Assembly (NCBI RefSeq): GCF_000485595.1
Contig: NW_014577105.1
Location: 244,482-303,752 of the forward strand
Origin: Priapulus caudatus
Taxonomy: Eukaryota > Priapulida > Priapulimorpha > Priapulimorphida > Priapulidae
Length of the DNA stretch: 59,271 bases
Direction: 5' to 3'
The notes under the pieces were generated by a model. The model was not told the origin of the DNA. It did no database searches and saw only the letters and a list, made by a program, of their open reading frames with translations. Shown here piece by piece: positions 10,088-21,200 of this stretch; positions within the stretch are counted from its first letter, which is position 1; each line of letters starts with the position of its first letter. A program made the translations under genes and the position numbers.

Positions 10088-11709
10088 TGTGTGCTTGTGC
10101 ACGTATACGCTGCGTGCGTGCGTGCCCGTGCGTGCGTGTGTACGGTACACGCTGCGCGCGTGCGCTGCGCGTGCTGCGTGTCGTGTGCCAAGTACCCGTG
10201 CTCGTGTGTGCGTGCGTACGTCCGTCGTCCTTGTGTGTGCACGTAAACGTGCGTGGCCTGTAAGCGTGGCGTGCGTGTTGTTGCGCGCGGTGTGCATGTG
10301 CCACGTAGACGTGCCGTAAGTCGCCGTGGTGCGCTGGTCGTCCGCTAGAGCGTCGCATGGTGCGTCTGCGTGTGGCACGTACAGCTTGCGTGCATTGAGT
10401 GTGTGGTGCGTGTGCACGTACATCGTGCGCGTGCGCTGCCGTTGCGTGCGTGTGTACGCTACACGTGCGTGCGCTGCTGTGCGTGTACAGCTTACAGTGC
10501 GTGCATGCATGCTGCGTGCGTGCGTGGTGCGTGCGTGTTGTGCCGTGTGAAAGGTACCGTTGTTGATGTGTGCGTGGCGTGCGTAAACGTGCGGGTGTTG
10601 TGCAGGTACACGTCGTCGAATGCCGTGCGTGCGTGCATTGCACGTACCGCGTGGTGCATGCAGTGTATTGCGTTGTGTACGCTCCGTGCGTGGCCTGGCG
10701 TGCGTGCCGTGTGAACTTACACGCTGTGCTGCATGCAGTTGCGTGCGTGCCGTCGTGTGCCGCGCCGAGATGTTGCAGCCGTACAACGTTTGCCAACACC
10801 CGCGCGGGGGCGGACGAGCGTGCCCCGCCTAGTGCGTGCGGGCGGTTGTGTGCGTGTGCAGTACACGTGTGCTGCCACTCGCTGCTGCGTTGCGTTGCGT
10901 CGTGCGTAGGTGGTTGTGCCAGGGTACACGTGCGGTGAGTTGCGTGCATGCATGGTGCACGTACGACGTGCGCGGGCGTGGCGGTTGCGTGCGTGTGCAC
11001 GTACACGTGGCGTGCGATGGAGTGCGTGCGTGGGCTCCGTTGCGTGTGTACGTACCACGTGCGTTCCCGCGGTCAGGTTTGCATGTTGCAACTCTACACG
11101 TGCGCGTGCCATGCGTGCGCAGCTGCGTGCGTCCGTTGTCGTTGCACGCTACCACGTGCTTATTAGCTGCGCACCCGCTGCAGCTGCGTGGGCCTGCACG
11201 CCTGGTGACCACCGCTGCTGTGCGCGCGTGTGCAGATACACGTTCGTGCGTCCGTGCGTCCGTGCGTCCGTGTGTGCGTGTGCAGGTAAACGTGTGTGCA
11301 TGTGTGCGTGCGTACGTGTGTGTGTGTGCAGGTACACGTGCGTGCGTGCGTGCGTGCGTGCGTGCATGCATGTGCACGTAGACGTGCGTGCGTGTGCACG
11401 TACACGTGCGTGCATGAGTGTGTGCGTGCGTGTGCACGTACACGTGCGTGCATAAGTGTGTGCGTGCGTGTGCAAGTACACGTGCGTGCGTGCGTGCGTG
11501 CGTGTGTACGTACATCGTACTAGTGTTGCCGCCTATTGTGGAGTTGTGTATTATTCGTAACTCGAGTTAAGCGTCTATACGGGGCCTTAACTCGAGTTAA
11601 GGTAACTCGAGTTAGCTTAACCTCGATCGACTGGCGAGGTTAAGCTAACTCGAGTTAACGCTAACTTAGACACTTAACTCGAGTTAAATTTCGTCGTGTA
11701 GACGAGGCT
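9902..11709. mobile_element. Foldback-type element FB1 with GTGC-rich minisatellite core
   Basis: Ends are exact complements: AGCCTCGTCTACACGACGAA at 9902 and its complement ending at 11709, flanked by ATA on both sides. The ends carry seven copies of the palindrome TTAACTCGAGTTAA or close variants (from 9924, 9941, 11557, 11587, 11603, 11645 and 11673). The 1.5-kb core is degenerate GTGCGTGC/GCACGTACACGTGC repeat without real genes. An outer inverted pair (GGTCGTTGTCGTATCAGGTA near 9718-9738, complement near 11719-11738) brackets it, so it sits inside another inverted repeat. Confidence 0.75.
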
Positions 11710-11917
11710 ATATATGTAGTACCTGATACGACAACGACCCTTTGTGCGTTACTGTTGTGCCACTTATTTCAATCACTATCCCCCTCGTCAAATATATCAC
11801 GAGTAAATATAAAAGTAAAAATAAACATATCACGAGTATATATAAAGATATAGCTATAACGGTGTGGAAGCCCCTTCGCTGTAGCGGGAGCGGGGTGCTA
11901 TACATAAGTACATAATA

Positions 11918-11994
11918 TCAGAAGTAGACAATAGGGAATTATTATCTACTATTATCTACTTCTATCATTAATAGCCTATATTACCTACTTCTGA
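11918..11994. mobile_element. Mini-palindrome element MP2 (77 bp)
   Basis: Ends TCAGAAGTAGACAATAGGG and CTACTTCTGA, flanked by exact 5-bp TAATA (11913-11917 and 11995-11999). The centre has an internal duplication of the ATTATCTACTTCT half, making this the longest member. Confidence 0.75.
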
Positions 11995-13162
11995 TAATAT
12001 GTATGTAATTTGAAAAAAATCTAGTCCGATGTGTGTAAGTGTAACGCTTACCGGCATTGCTCCTGGTTTTAGTGCGATCACTTGTCAAATGAAAAGGACT
12101 CAGAACTTTACGACTCCGTGGTACCACTATCAAATTAATTAGCGCTGGAAACTGAAGATCTATATATGCCTACGGTTTTAGCGTCGAACTGGACGCTGAT
12201 TACAAGATGCCGCGTGACGATCCAGCTTGGTTGGCTGGTTGGTTGACTGGTTGGCTTTTATCTCATCACCGGGCGCAAGAAGTCTATTTTGGGGAGAGCA
12301 GTTCGCACTGTGGTCGGCGAGACCGCAAACAACGAGAAGTGGTGACCAGTTAGAATAAGGCATTTCTATGGCGTGCATGCTATAATCAACACAATCCGTT
12401 GCCTTGGATTGGTATCAAGTTTTAGAGTTTTATTTTCATTGCCACCACCTCAACGTTGGGCTGATTTCTCGTCGATAATTCTTCATTCCACTTGCTACTG
12501 TTCGTAATCTATTTGTGTGCATACCAGCTTTGAGTGGCTTTGACTGGTTCATTCTAGTTCGCTATCAGTGAATTTGTTGTGCGCTCGCTGTTTCGGTATT
12601 ATCTGTAGCCCTATATTATATTATTATAGGCCCGTAGTAGTAACGCCCGACCCCGTTGAGCTGTGTGTACACTTTTACTCCGATAAATTGTTGGTATTCG
12701 GTTTTATGGGCTGGCTGCTTCATGCTTTTGCATAGGCATCGATATACTATACTACTACTGTGACACGATCTGTGTCTTCGCGATAATCCCAACTCTGTAG
12801 ATATTTCAATCACAATAAGCAACACCATTACTCACAGTGACACCCATTTTTCTGACATAGTGATTGACTTAGACTTTAGACAGCATGGTAATGATATATC
12901 ATATAGCGTGGTTTTACACGAGTGCGTTTTATTTATGTTAGTGATGTTGTTGTTGAAAGGTGCACAAACGCTGGAGCAAAGTTGAAGTATGCGGCTAAGC
13001 AGAGTTATCGAGTCGAGGACAGTACTGAGGAAAGTTTCCAGTGAACTACGGCTTCTGAATGGTGGAAGTTGTCAGTCGGTAGAGTTTCCCACTAACAACA
13101 GCAAGCGAAGGTAAACTTGGCAAAGTCTTCATGCTTTTCATCCATCTGCATGTCACTGAACA
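11995..13162. other. No recognisable gene
   Basis: Unique-looking sequence with a short GGTTGGCTGGTTG minisatellite near 12228-12258. Open frames are 70 codons or fewer and show no domain. Confidence 0.55.
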
Positions 13163-13487
13163 CAGGCACTTGGAGCGTTTCAATAAAATATAATGCTAAA
13201 TAAATACGAAATCTATTTACTACCAAAGTTTAATGTTTCTCTAGGCCTACTCTCTTTCACCTATTATTGCCGACAATTTCTTGTAAATGCATGCCGTCCA
13301 AATGCTCATCTGCAACACACGCTGCCTAGCTGCCGCACTCTAGCTGCTGCACACACTATATTTGTGTGTCAGTGTGCAGCAGCTAGCAGCGAAAGAGAGT
13401 AGGCCTAGAGAAACATTAAGACTTTGGTAGTAAATAGATTTCGTATTTATTTAGCATTATATTTTATTGAAACGCTCCAAGTGCCTG
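13163..13487. mobile_element. Hairpin MITE family D, complete copy D1
   Basis: Perfect-looking inverted ends CAGGCACTTGGAGCGTTTCA and its complement; the arms continue for about 110 bp (ATAATGCTAAATAAATACG and onward) around a short centre. The same arms recur at 16190-16343, 42892-43075 and 44914-45242. The CAG...CTG ends recall hAT elements, but no clear 8-bp target duplication is visible. Confidence 0.8.
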
Positions 13488-14213
13488 CATGTGTCATTGA
13501 AAATATATATGCATCTAAAAATATTAGTTGACCTCAATACAGCAGCTACCTTTTAATTTTTACGTATAAATAGAAATGGATGTATTGTATACTGTTGCAA
13601 AACCTGTACTTAATGAAATGTACACACACATGATACACTAACTTTTCATTCTTAATTAAAAATATATATAAATTCTACAGTTCTGTTGTCCTTGATCATG
13701 TCCTGCATCCGCGCCGCATGACCTTGCAGTACTCCTCTTGGTAAGAGGAGCTGACTTTGTGCAGGAGCAGAGTATTATTTTACTCTAGTGCGTGTAGTTT
13801 GTGCTGCTAATAATCAATGCATGTAAAGATGAATCGCTAAGAGCTGCATGTCTGTTAATTTGATAGGACGTACGTGATTTGCTGCAGTATCAATCTCCTC
13901 GTGAAAGCTTCAAGCATCTGTTATTTGCTGCTATAAAAAAATAGCGATTCCATAGCCTGTAATGTTGTTGACCTTCTTGGTAATGTTTGCTACTTAATTG
14001 TGCGTTCCAAGTCAAAATGTCAAAGGAAACCATATGATAGACATTCAGTATTCTGCTGACATATAAGTAAGTTCGTCCTATGAATGGTGTACTTGTATAG
14101 CTTTATACGTTAGTTCCTTTGCTCTTCTTCTTGGTGAAACTGATGGCCTAGCTCTCACCTACTGGGCAGGAATTTCATTTACTACTGCATTTTTTACAGT
14201 TCTTCTTGCAAGC
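13488..14213. other. No recognisable gene
   Basis: AT-rich sequence without a convincing open frame, splice pattern or repeat. Confidence 0.55.
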
Positions 14214-14513
14214 CTAAGCTTCTGCTTTGTATATTTGGCAATTGTCAGCGATAGTCAGTGTTGGACTGTGAAGTTGTGATCTTGGGTTAATGGTTAGGTT
14301 GTTGATGTAATACAGGAAAGGGAAAGGTACAATGCATTGAGGACAGCTAGATGCCATAGTACTCCCGTTTGGATACAAGCCTTTATGAATGACCATAGAT
14401 ATACACAGCACATGTGTTGTGTATATATCTATGAAATGACTAACTATATCAATGGCGTTTGAAAAGTCGTGCAGAACTGCCTCAATCTGATGTGCATCAC
14501 TTTTTGAAGTCAC
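14214..14513 (-). pseudogene. Degenerate non-LTR retrotransposon reverse-transcriptase fragment
   Basis: A 99-codon frame retains the order of motifs from the palm of non-LTR (CR1/L2-like) reverse transcriptases: a DFSNAIDIVSH segment (family form DFSKAFD.V.H), then a degraded GTVLGP region followed by FLYYINNL, then ADNCQIYK where the active family has ADD. The catalytic Asp-Asp pair reads Asp-Asn and the glycine box is lost, so it is dead. No other part of the element is recognised nearby. Confidence 0.6.
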
Positions 14514-14918
14514 CAGCAGCCAAGATTAGGTGTGTCTTACAGGGTTGGTCATGCAGGGTTGCAAAAAATAAGCTGGTTGGCTACATCTTTTTTCTCTAGG
14601 AGATCTATGATGCAGACCTACCAAGTCTCACGTACGCATTTCGCGGGAGACTCACGCATCTGGACTCATTCTCACGGACTCCCGCATGCCCTAGGCGTTC
14701 TCACGCATTCACGCAAAATAAAAAAATCATCAACAGTTAAGGATTACCCTTGATAATTAAAGTTTTTATGCCTTAAAATTTAATTTTCTTTTCTTTTCTT
14801 CGAAAGCTTTTGCGCTTATTTTGGTTTGCATTTTTATGCCATTTATTGCAGTTTTGTTTTATTGCATTTTTTGTATTTTATTGCAGTTTTTTGCATCATA
14901 TTTTGCATTTGGCTTTTG

Positions 14919-14964
14919 CACTACATATATTCTGTTAGCATATGCTAACAGAATATATGTAGTG
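14919..14964. repeat. Perfect 46-bp palindrome
   Basis: Two perfect 23-bp arms with no spacer, starting CACTACATATATTCTGTTAG; the arms extend imperfectly into CTTTTG/GAAAAG. It resembles the mini-palindrome elements in size but has different ends and no clear target duplication. Confidence 0.85.
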
Positions 14965-15541
14965 GAAAAGTCAAATATTCAGAAATTGGTCGTGTTTGAA
15001 AATATTCTGAACCTCCAGCATTATATTCCCAAAAAGATCCATTCTTTAGCAAAATCTCACTGAACCTCCAGCAAGCTGGTTGAACAGCCTTGGCAGGTCT
15101 GATAATGTTGCCATTGAATGTTTTCTCGGTAGTCTTGCAAGCGATTGATGTCAGTGAATTGTCAGCCAAATTCTATAACATGGGGCATTATACTGTACTT
15201 GTAATAGGTCTGTGATACTCGGCTTGTACTTGCCTAGATTCATTTCTTGGTAAGTGGCCATGTCATAAGAGATTACTGTCTCGTTGCTATAATAATGATA
15301 ATTTTCCCCCATAGGCAAGTTGCCATACGTTACATAATTGCAAGGCTGTTTAAAGCGTATAGACTGTGTTTGTTTAGAGAGCAGTTAGCTAGCCATTATG
15401 CTTTGATACCGAATGATGAAAAGAGGCAACATTATTTGTGGTGGTGTTACGTAAATCTTTGAAAAGACTAGCTCTACCGGTGTAGTCCATTTGCTTCTGC
15501 TACAAGCAACTACAACCTCCCACAGCATATATGTACCTGTA
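14965..15541. other. No recognisable gene
   Basis: Short open frames only (up to 74 codons), no domain seen. Confidence 0.5.
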
Positions 15542-15582
15542 TCAGAAGTAGATAATAGAGATTCCCTATTATCTACCTCTGA
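15542..15582. mobile_element. Mini-palindrome element MP3 (41 bp)
   Basis: Ends TCAGAAGTAGATAATAG and CTATTATCTACCTCTGA, flanked by exact 6-bp CCTGTA (15536-15541 and 15583-15588). Almost the whole element is terminal repeat. Confidence 0.85.
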
Positions 15583-15598
15583 CCTGTATGCATATGCA

Positions 15599-15639
15599 TC
15601 AAGAGTAGATAAATAACACTGTTATTTATCTACTCTTGA
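15599..15639. mobile_element. Mini-palindrome element MP4 (41 bp)
   Basis: Ends TCAAGAGTAGATAAATAAC and complement, flanked by exact 6-bp TATGCA (15593-15598 and 15640-15645). It lies 16 bp from MP3 but has its own target duplication, so it is an independent insertion. Confidence 0.87.
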
Positions 15640-15645
15640 TATGCA

Positions 15646-16189
15646 TACCTGTATACATGTATGTATTATGTTCCTGCAGCAGGTGTAAAGGGGCTACACC
15701 AGTAAAGCTATAAAAAGGGTTACTAGCTCTTCCCTGATTTTTTTTCTATTAGCATATTGTCAGGTATATTTTCTGTGGACCAGTGTTCATCTTTTGTCAG
15801 AGTGTCTGCCAATTGACAGCAGCAATGTTGTATCTAGTGGTAGTATATTAGATTTTAGGTACAAAGTCGGTCTCCCATCTAGTGTTGGAAAGTTGATGTA
15901 GCCAGCAATCTATACTATAGATGGGTGAGATAACTGAGGTTGCTTTTGCTATTTAAAGAGACTGTGTATGCGTTCAGACCCTAGACCCAGTGAAGTGTAT
16001 TGTGGATAAATGAGGAGCTCACTATCCCGACATGCACTTCGGTAGGAGGAGCCAACAAAATTACGTCGCGGCCCTGATACGCGCACACCGAAGTCAACGG
16101 GTTAGAATCTAAATAATATTAGTGTAGGCGGTACAACGACGAAGGGAGAAATATATAGTTAAGTGCCAGTGTGCAGCGTGATCGAGCAA
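15646..16189. other. No recognisable gene
   Basis: No open frame, repeat or splice pattern that I can support. Confidence 0.5.
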
Positions 16190-16343
16190 TGGCCGCCGCC
16201 AGCGTTTGTTGCACATGAGCATTTGGACGGCATTTACAGAAAATTGTCGGCAATAATAGGTAAAAAAGAGTATAGAATTAGAAACATTAACTGATTAAGA
16301 CTTTATTTAGCATTATATTTTATTGAAATGCTTCAAGTGCCTG
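16190..16343. mobile_element. Hairpin MITE family D, right half (D2)
   Basis: Matches the second arm of D1 and D4: a GGACGG...AAATTGTCGGCAATAATAGG segment, then TTAGCATTATATTTTATTGA and CAAGTGCCTG. The left arm is missing. Confidence 0.75.
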
Positions 16344-16689
16344 TGGCTAGCACGTACGTACGATAAACGTGCGTTGCGGAGAGCGGCGGTGTCGATTGAT
16401 GAGCGCCTCCCCCCTCCCCCCGATTGTTTCATGACTGTAGCGCGAAGTGATGTCGCGTGCACGCAGAGCATGTTTATGACTGTTTAGGGGTGACGGGGTG
16501 ACGGTTAGGGGTGACGGGCGCCTGGGAGGGGGTCCACTCTGTTCCTCCGTCCCTAATTTTCCTTGTCACTATATTCTTATTTTGCTTTACTACGGCTGTG
16601 TATCGCCACATCACAACAGAACATATGCTATATCTGCCAAATACTCATAGGTCAACGTGCACATGTATAGCCATTGGTAATTTGATAGG

Positions 16690-16821
16690 CATAGACAACA
16701 AAATCGCTCTCTCTTCCTCTCGCGCTCTCTCTCTCTCTCTCTTCCCCTCGCGCTCTCTCCCCCCCTTCTCTCTCTCTCTCTCTCGCTCACACTCACTCTT
16801 CTTCATCGTCTCTCCCTTTCT

Positions 16822-16863
<42 letters not shown>

Positions 16864-17105
16864 CTCTCTCGTTCTCTCCCTCTCTCTCTCCCTCTCTCTC
16901 TCTCGCTCGCTCACACTCACTCTCCCTCGTTGTCTCTTTTTTTCTCTCTCTCTCTCTTTCTTGCCTTCGCGCTCTCTCTCCCTCACTCTCTCTTGCTCGC
17001 TCACACTCACTCTCTCTCGTTGTCTCTCTCTTTCTTTCTCTTTCTCTCTCTTTCTCTCTCTTTCTCTCTCTCTCTCGCTCTCGCTCTCGCTCTCGCTTTC
17101 TCTCC

Positions 17106-17139
<34 letters not shown>

Positions 17140-17284
17140 CGCACTCACTCTCCCTCGTTGTCTCTCTCTTTCTTTCTCTTTCTCTCTCTCTCTCTCTTGC
17201 TCTTTCTTCCCTTCACGCTCTCTCTCCCTCTCTTTCTCTCGCTCGCTCACACTCACTCTTCCTCGTTGTCTCGCTCTTTCTTTC

Positions 17285-17330
<46 letters not shown>

Positions 17331-17525
17331 TCTCTCTCTCTCTCGCTCGCTCACACTTACTCTACCTCGTTGACTCTCTCTTTCTTTCTTTTTCTCTCTC
17401 TTTCTCTTTCTTTCTCTCTCTCTCTCTCTCTTTTTCTCTCTCTCTTCCATTCACTCGCTCTCTCTCCCTCTTTCTCTCTCGCTCGCTCACACTCACTCTC
17501 TCTCGTTGTCTCGCTCTTTCTTTCT

Positions 17526-17561
<36 letters not shown>

Positions 17562-17685
17562 CTCTCTTACACACTCGCTCTCCCTTTCTCTCTCTCTCTC
17601 TGCCTCTCTCTCTTTCTCGCGCGCTCTCTCTCCCTCGCTCTCTCGCTCGCTCACACTCACTCTCACTCGTTGTCTCTCTCTTTCT

Positions 17686-17725
<40 letters not shown>

Positions 17726-17826
17726 GCCCCTCTCGCTCCCTCTCTCCCCCTCTCTCGCTCTCTCGGTCTCTATCTCTCTCTTTCTTTCTCTTTCTCAATC
17801 TCTCTCTCTCGCTCACACTCACTCTC
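16690..17826. repeat. CT-rich higher-order satellite
   Basis: (CT)n interrupted about every 90-165 bp by a conserved island GCTCACACTCACTCTCCCTC followed by GTTGTCTCTCTCTTTC. At least nine islands were counted. This is a higher-order repeat rather than a plain dinucleotide run. The 456-codon Ser/Leu frame through it is an artefact. Confidence 0.9.
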
Positions 17827-17995
17827 CCTAGTAGGTCAGCCCTGGCCACTATTTGAAGAGAACATGAAAAGCAATCGATGAACAGAATTGGTAGCTCAGT
17901 ATTTGTCTAGTAGTGGCAATGTACTATATTTGCACTATACATTGTGCATATATATATATATAATAGGGATATATATACCATGATATTATATATTT

Positions 17996-17996
17996 G

Positions 17997-18039
<43 letters not shown>

Positions 18040-18040
18040 A
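17996..18040. repeat. (TGCG)n microsatellite
   Basis: About eleven tandem GCGT units about 170 bp before the first recognised DMGDH exon. Confidence 0.9.
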
Positions 18041-18211
18041 AATGCAATTATCAACAACAGCAAATATATGATGAAACAACACATTCAAGATGTGCTTTGA
18101 GCTGGTGTTGAAAAAGCCCTTTATTTGCACATAGGTTTTAAGTGCTAGTGATACTAATTTTTTTGTCAACATTTGTGGGAATAGAGGGCTTCATCGATAT
18201 TGTCTTGCGCC

Positions 18212-21200
18212 ATGCCGCAGACCTGCCTGCTTGTGTATGACTGCATCTTCATGCTTATGTCTGTCTCACACTATAGCTCTTCAGAACTGCCAACAAAACC
18301 ACTGAATAAGTCATGGAGAGATTCAGCGGACACGGTTATCATTGGTGGAGGCTGCGTTGGTGCGAGTGTCGCTTACCATCTGGCCAAGGCTGGCATGAAG
18401 GATGTGGTGCTACTAGAGAAGTCTGAGCTTACAGCCGGCTCCACATGGCATGCCGTATGCAACTGCACTGATTCGTAATTAGACATAGAACGTATTAACA
18501 AATTAATTGAGCAAATTACACTGCAGGAAAACATCAATCACATTATTTCTGTTAAGAATTTAGTGTTGAAAGGGATACGTATATTACACCCTAGAATTTT
18601 AGGATATATTATGATAGTACATTCATAAATAATAGTAGGCATATATACCTACAAATTTCTATAATCATGCATTCACGTTTATCATAAAAAACCGAGTTTT
18701 GAAATCGTTATTTTTGGCCGCTGACATGACACCCTACGATTGTGTTGCCACCCTGACGTAGTTCCACTTTTGCTGATTGCAATTATATTTATACCATATA
18801 TGGACTGTAATTCATGAAGGTATTTTCGTTTTGCTATAGGCTGGCCTAACCACTTTCTATCATGCTGGAATCAACCTAAAAAACATTCACTATTACAGTC
18901 TGAAATTGTATGGGAAACTAGAAGAGGAAACTGGACAGGTATAGTAATAAAAAAATTAAATAGTCGTATTGATCTTTGTACCAAGGTCTATACCCTTGTT
19001 TACCGTTTAGCCACGTGTTATAGCCACATGGTCACTTGTGGATAAACAATCATCTGTATATTATGTCTAGATATCCACATATCTGTATAAAAGTGCATCT
19101 GTTGTTATGCAGATTTGCTGTGGAAACTGACAAGGGTGTTGGTGAAGGTCTTATTGATACTTGCTATGTGATAACTGCTGTTTGCAGTCACTGTTTGCAC
19201 GTAGTTGCTGCAGGACATTGACATGCAGACACTGTGATGTTTGCTTTTCTATCCGGAATCATCTGGTTAACACTGGCCTGCTTGATAACCAACTACTAAT
19301 GTTATAATTCTTAGAATGGCGTTATATGATGTTAGGGATTTTTCACAGCCAAATAAGTCATTGTGATGACAATTGTATTGCGTTTGTAGTAACTAGACCC
19401 AACGTACTCAGTCCACTCACACTCTATAGGGACAAATCTTAAAATGTACGATCATTCACGTAACTGTGTGTATTGTGGTTTTAAGCAAAGGGATGTATAC
19501 TTTATCTCATTTTGCACAATTCACAAGCTGGTTAAATGCATTCCTAGCTAAATCTGCAAAAAATAATGGAGTCTCGCAGTCTAACCCATCTGTTTGTCAC
19601 TGATCACCTGTGTCATGTGCAGGCGGTGGGGCTCCACACCCCAGGCAGTGTCAGGCTGGCTGCGACTCCAGAAAGAATGGACGAGTTTCGTTATCAGATG
19701 CAGCGGCAGGGATGGCACAAGGCTGAGCAATACCTAGTGAACACAGAGCAAGTGAAGGAACTAGTCCCAATCATCAATACTGACAAGGTGACCATCACAT
19801 TTAGTTGTTTATCATAACTCCAGGCTAGATTAGTGAAAGTGTTGCCTCTGTGTTCCCTTTCTAGACATACCAGCACACCTACACAATAATAATAGACACA
19901 ACTACAACTATGTATATTAAAGTCTCATGTTAGGTAAATGTGAGAATGCCCCCTGTTTGGCCCACATAGAGAACGATCAGGTATACTAGCATACCATGAA
20001 CTGCCGTTTAGAGTGACATTGTAAATATGTCGAGTATTTCTATAGAAGCGGTGTGAAACGAGGAGTGTAACATGAGGTAGCATGTGCTGTGCTTTCATGC
20101 AGAAGCATCTAGTTCATGTCTCAGTACTGGCAATGTTAAACATCCTCCGTCTCTTCATGTGTTCTCTTACAGAAGACATTTCTCTTGCATGTCTACTTTG
20201 CTCCAGCACTGTGTACGTACATGCACACACGCACACGCACACACAGTCAGATAGGTAAGCAGAAAGGAAAGGTTGTAGACATAGTTACTGTACGTAGCAA
20301 GTGAATGAATAGACGCGCTTTCCCATGCAGGTACTCGGTGGGCTCTTCACACCTGACGATGGGCACATTGATCCATACTCCTTGACACATGCCCTAGCAA
20401 TCGGTGCACGCAAGTACGGTGCAGAGATATTGATGCCAGCACCAGTTAATGCGTTAAAGTCAAGACCGGACGGAAGCTGGGAGGTGCAGACACCACATGG
20501 GAGCATCCGTGCGCAGCGTGTCATTAACGCATGTGGTATGCAGATACTCTATCCGATATAAGCTAGCTAGTGGTAATTTAATTGGTGGTCTCGGATCATG
20601 AGATGCATAATTACTTATACTTATAGTAATTTGTTGTATTATGTAATTGATAGAGTAATTGGCAGAGCTATTGGTTAATACATGAAACAATAAATAGATT
20701 TTTGTAATTGAATTTGAAAGTAAGAACAATTAGGAATCGTGGTATTGTTGTTGTATAGAAAAGTCTATAGCTCTCATGATTATAGTTTATGGCACACTGT
20801 GTTAGAGAATGTGTTTTTTATTTTCATCATACAGTGTAGGTAGATTGTCTAATATTTTAGGTTTTTGGGCTCGAGAACTTGGGAAGCTGGCGGGTATTGA
20901 CATACCCTTAGTACCAATACACCACCAGTATTTGGTGACTCAACCTATATCAGAGGTCAAGCAACTCAAGAGTGAAATCCCTGTTGTGAGGTGTGAAACT
21001 GGGTTTCTGTTTACTATATTTGACTCGTATATTACAGTGTCAGCAACAATTATTTATCACAATTTATACTGAAATCAGTCGCATATATTGCAAGATGTAA
21101 AGCGATAAAAGTAGTAAATAGTTATTGCAGAGGAGGTGTGATTATTTGAGGGCATGTACATGCATACAAGTGTGGTTGCATGTATGCATGTCTGTATGTA

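Noticed and set aside
9996-11523. Long Thr-His-Ala-Arg and Cys-Val-Arg-Ala open frames on both strands
   Set aside because: GTGC repeat core of foldback FB1; every frame stays open and none has a domain.
16511-17881. 456-codon open frame, Ser/Leu-rich
   Set aside because: It is the translation of the CT satellite; all frames on both strands stay open because the repeat lacks stop codons.
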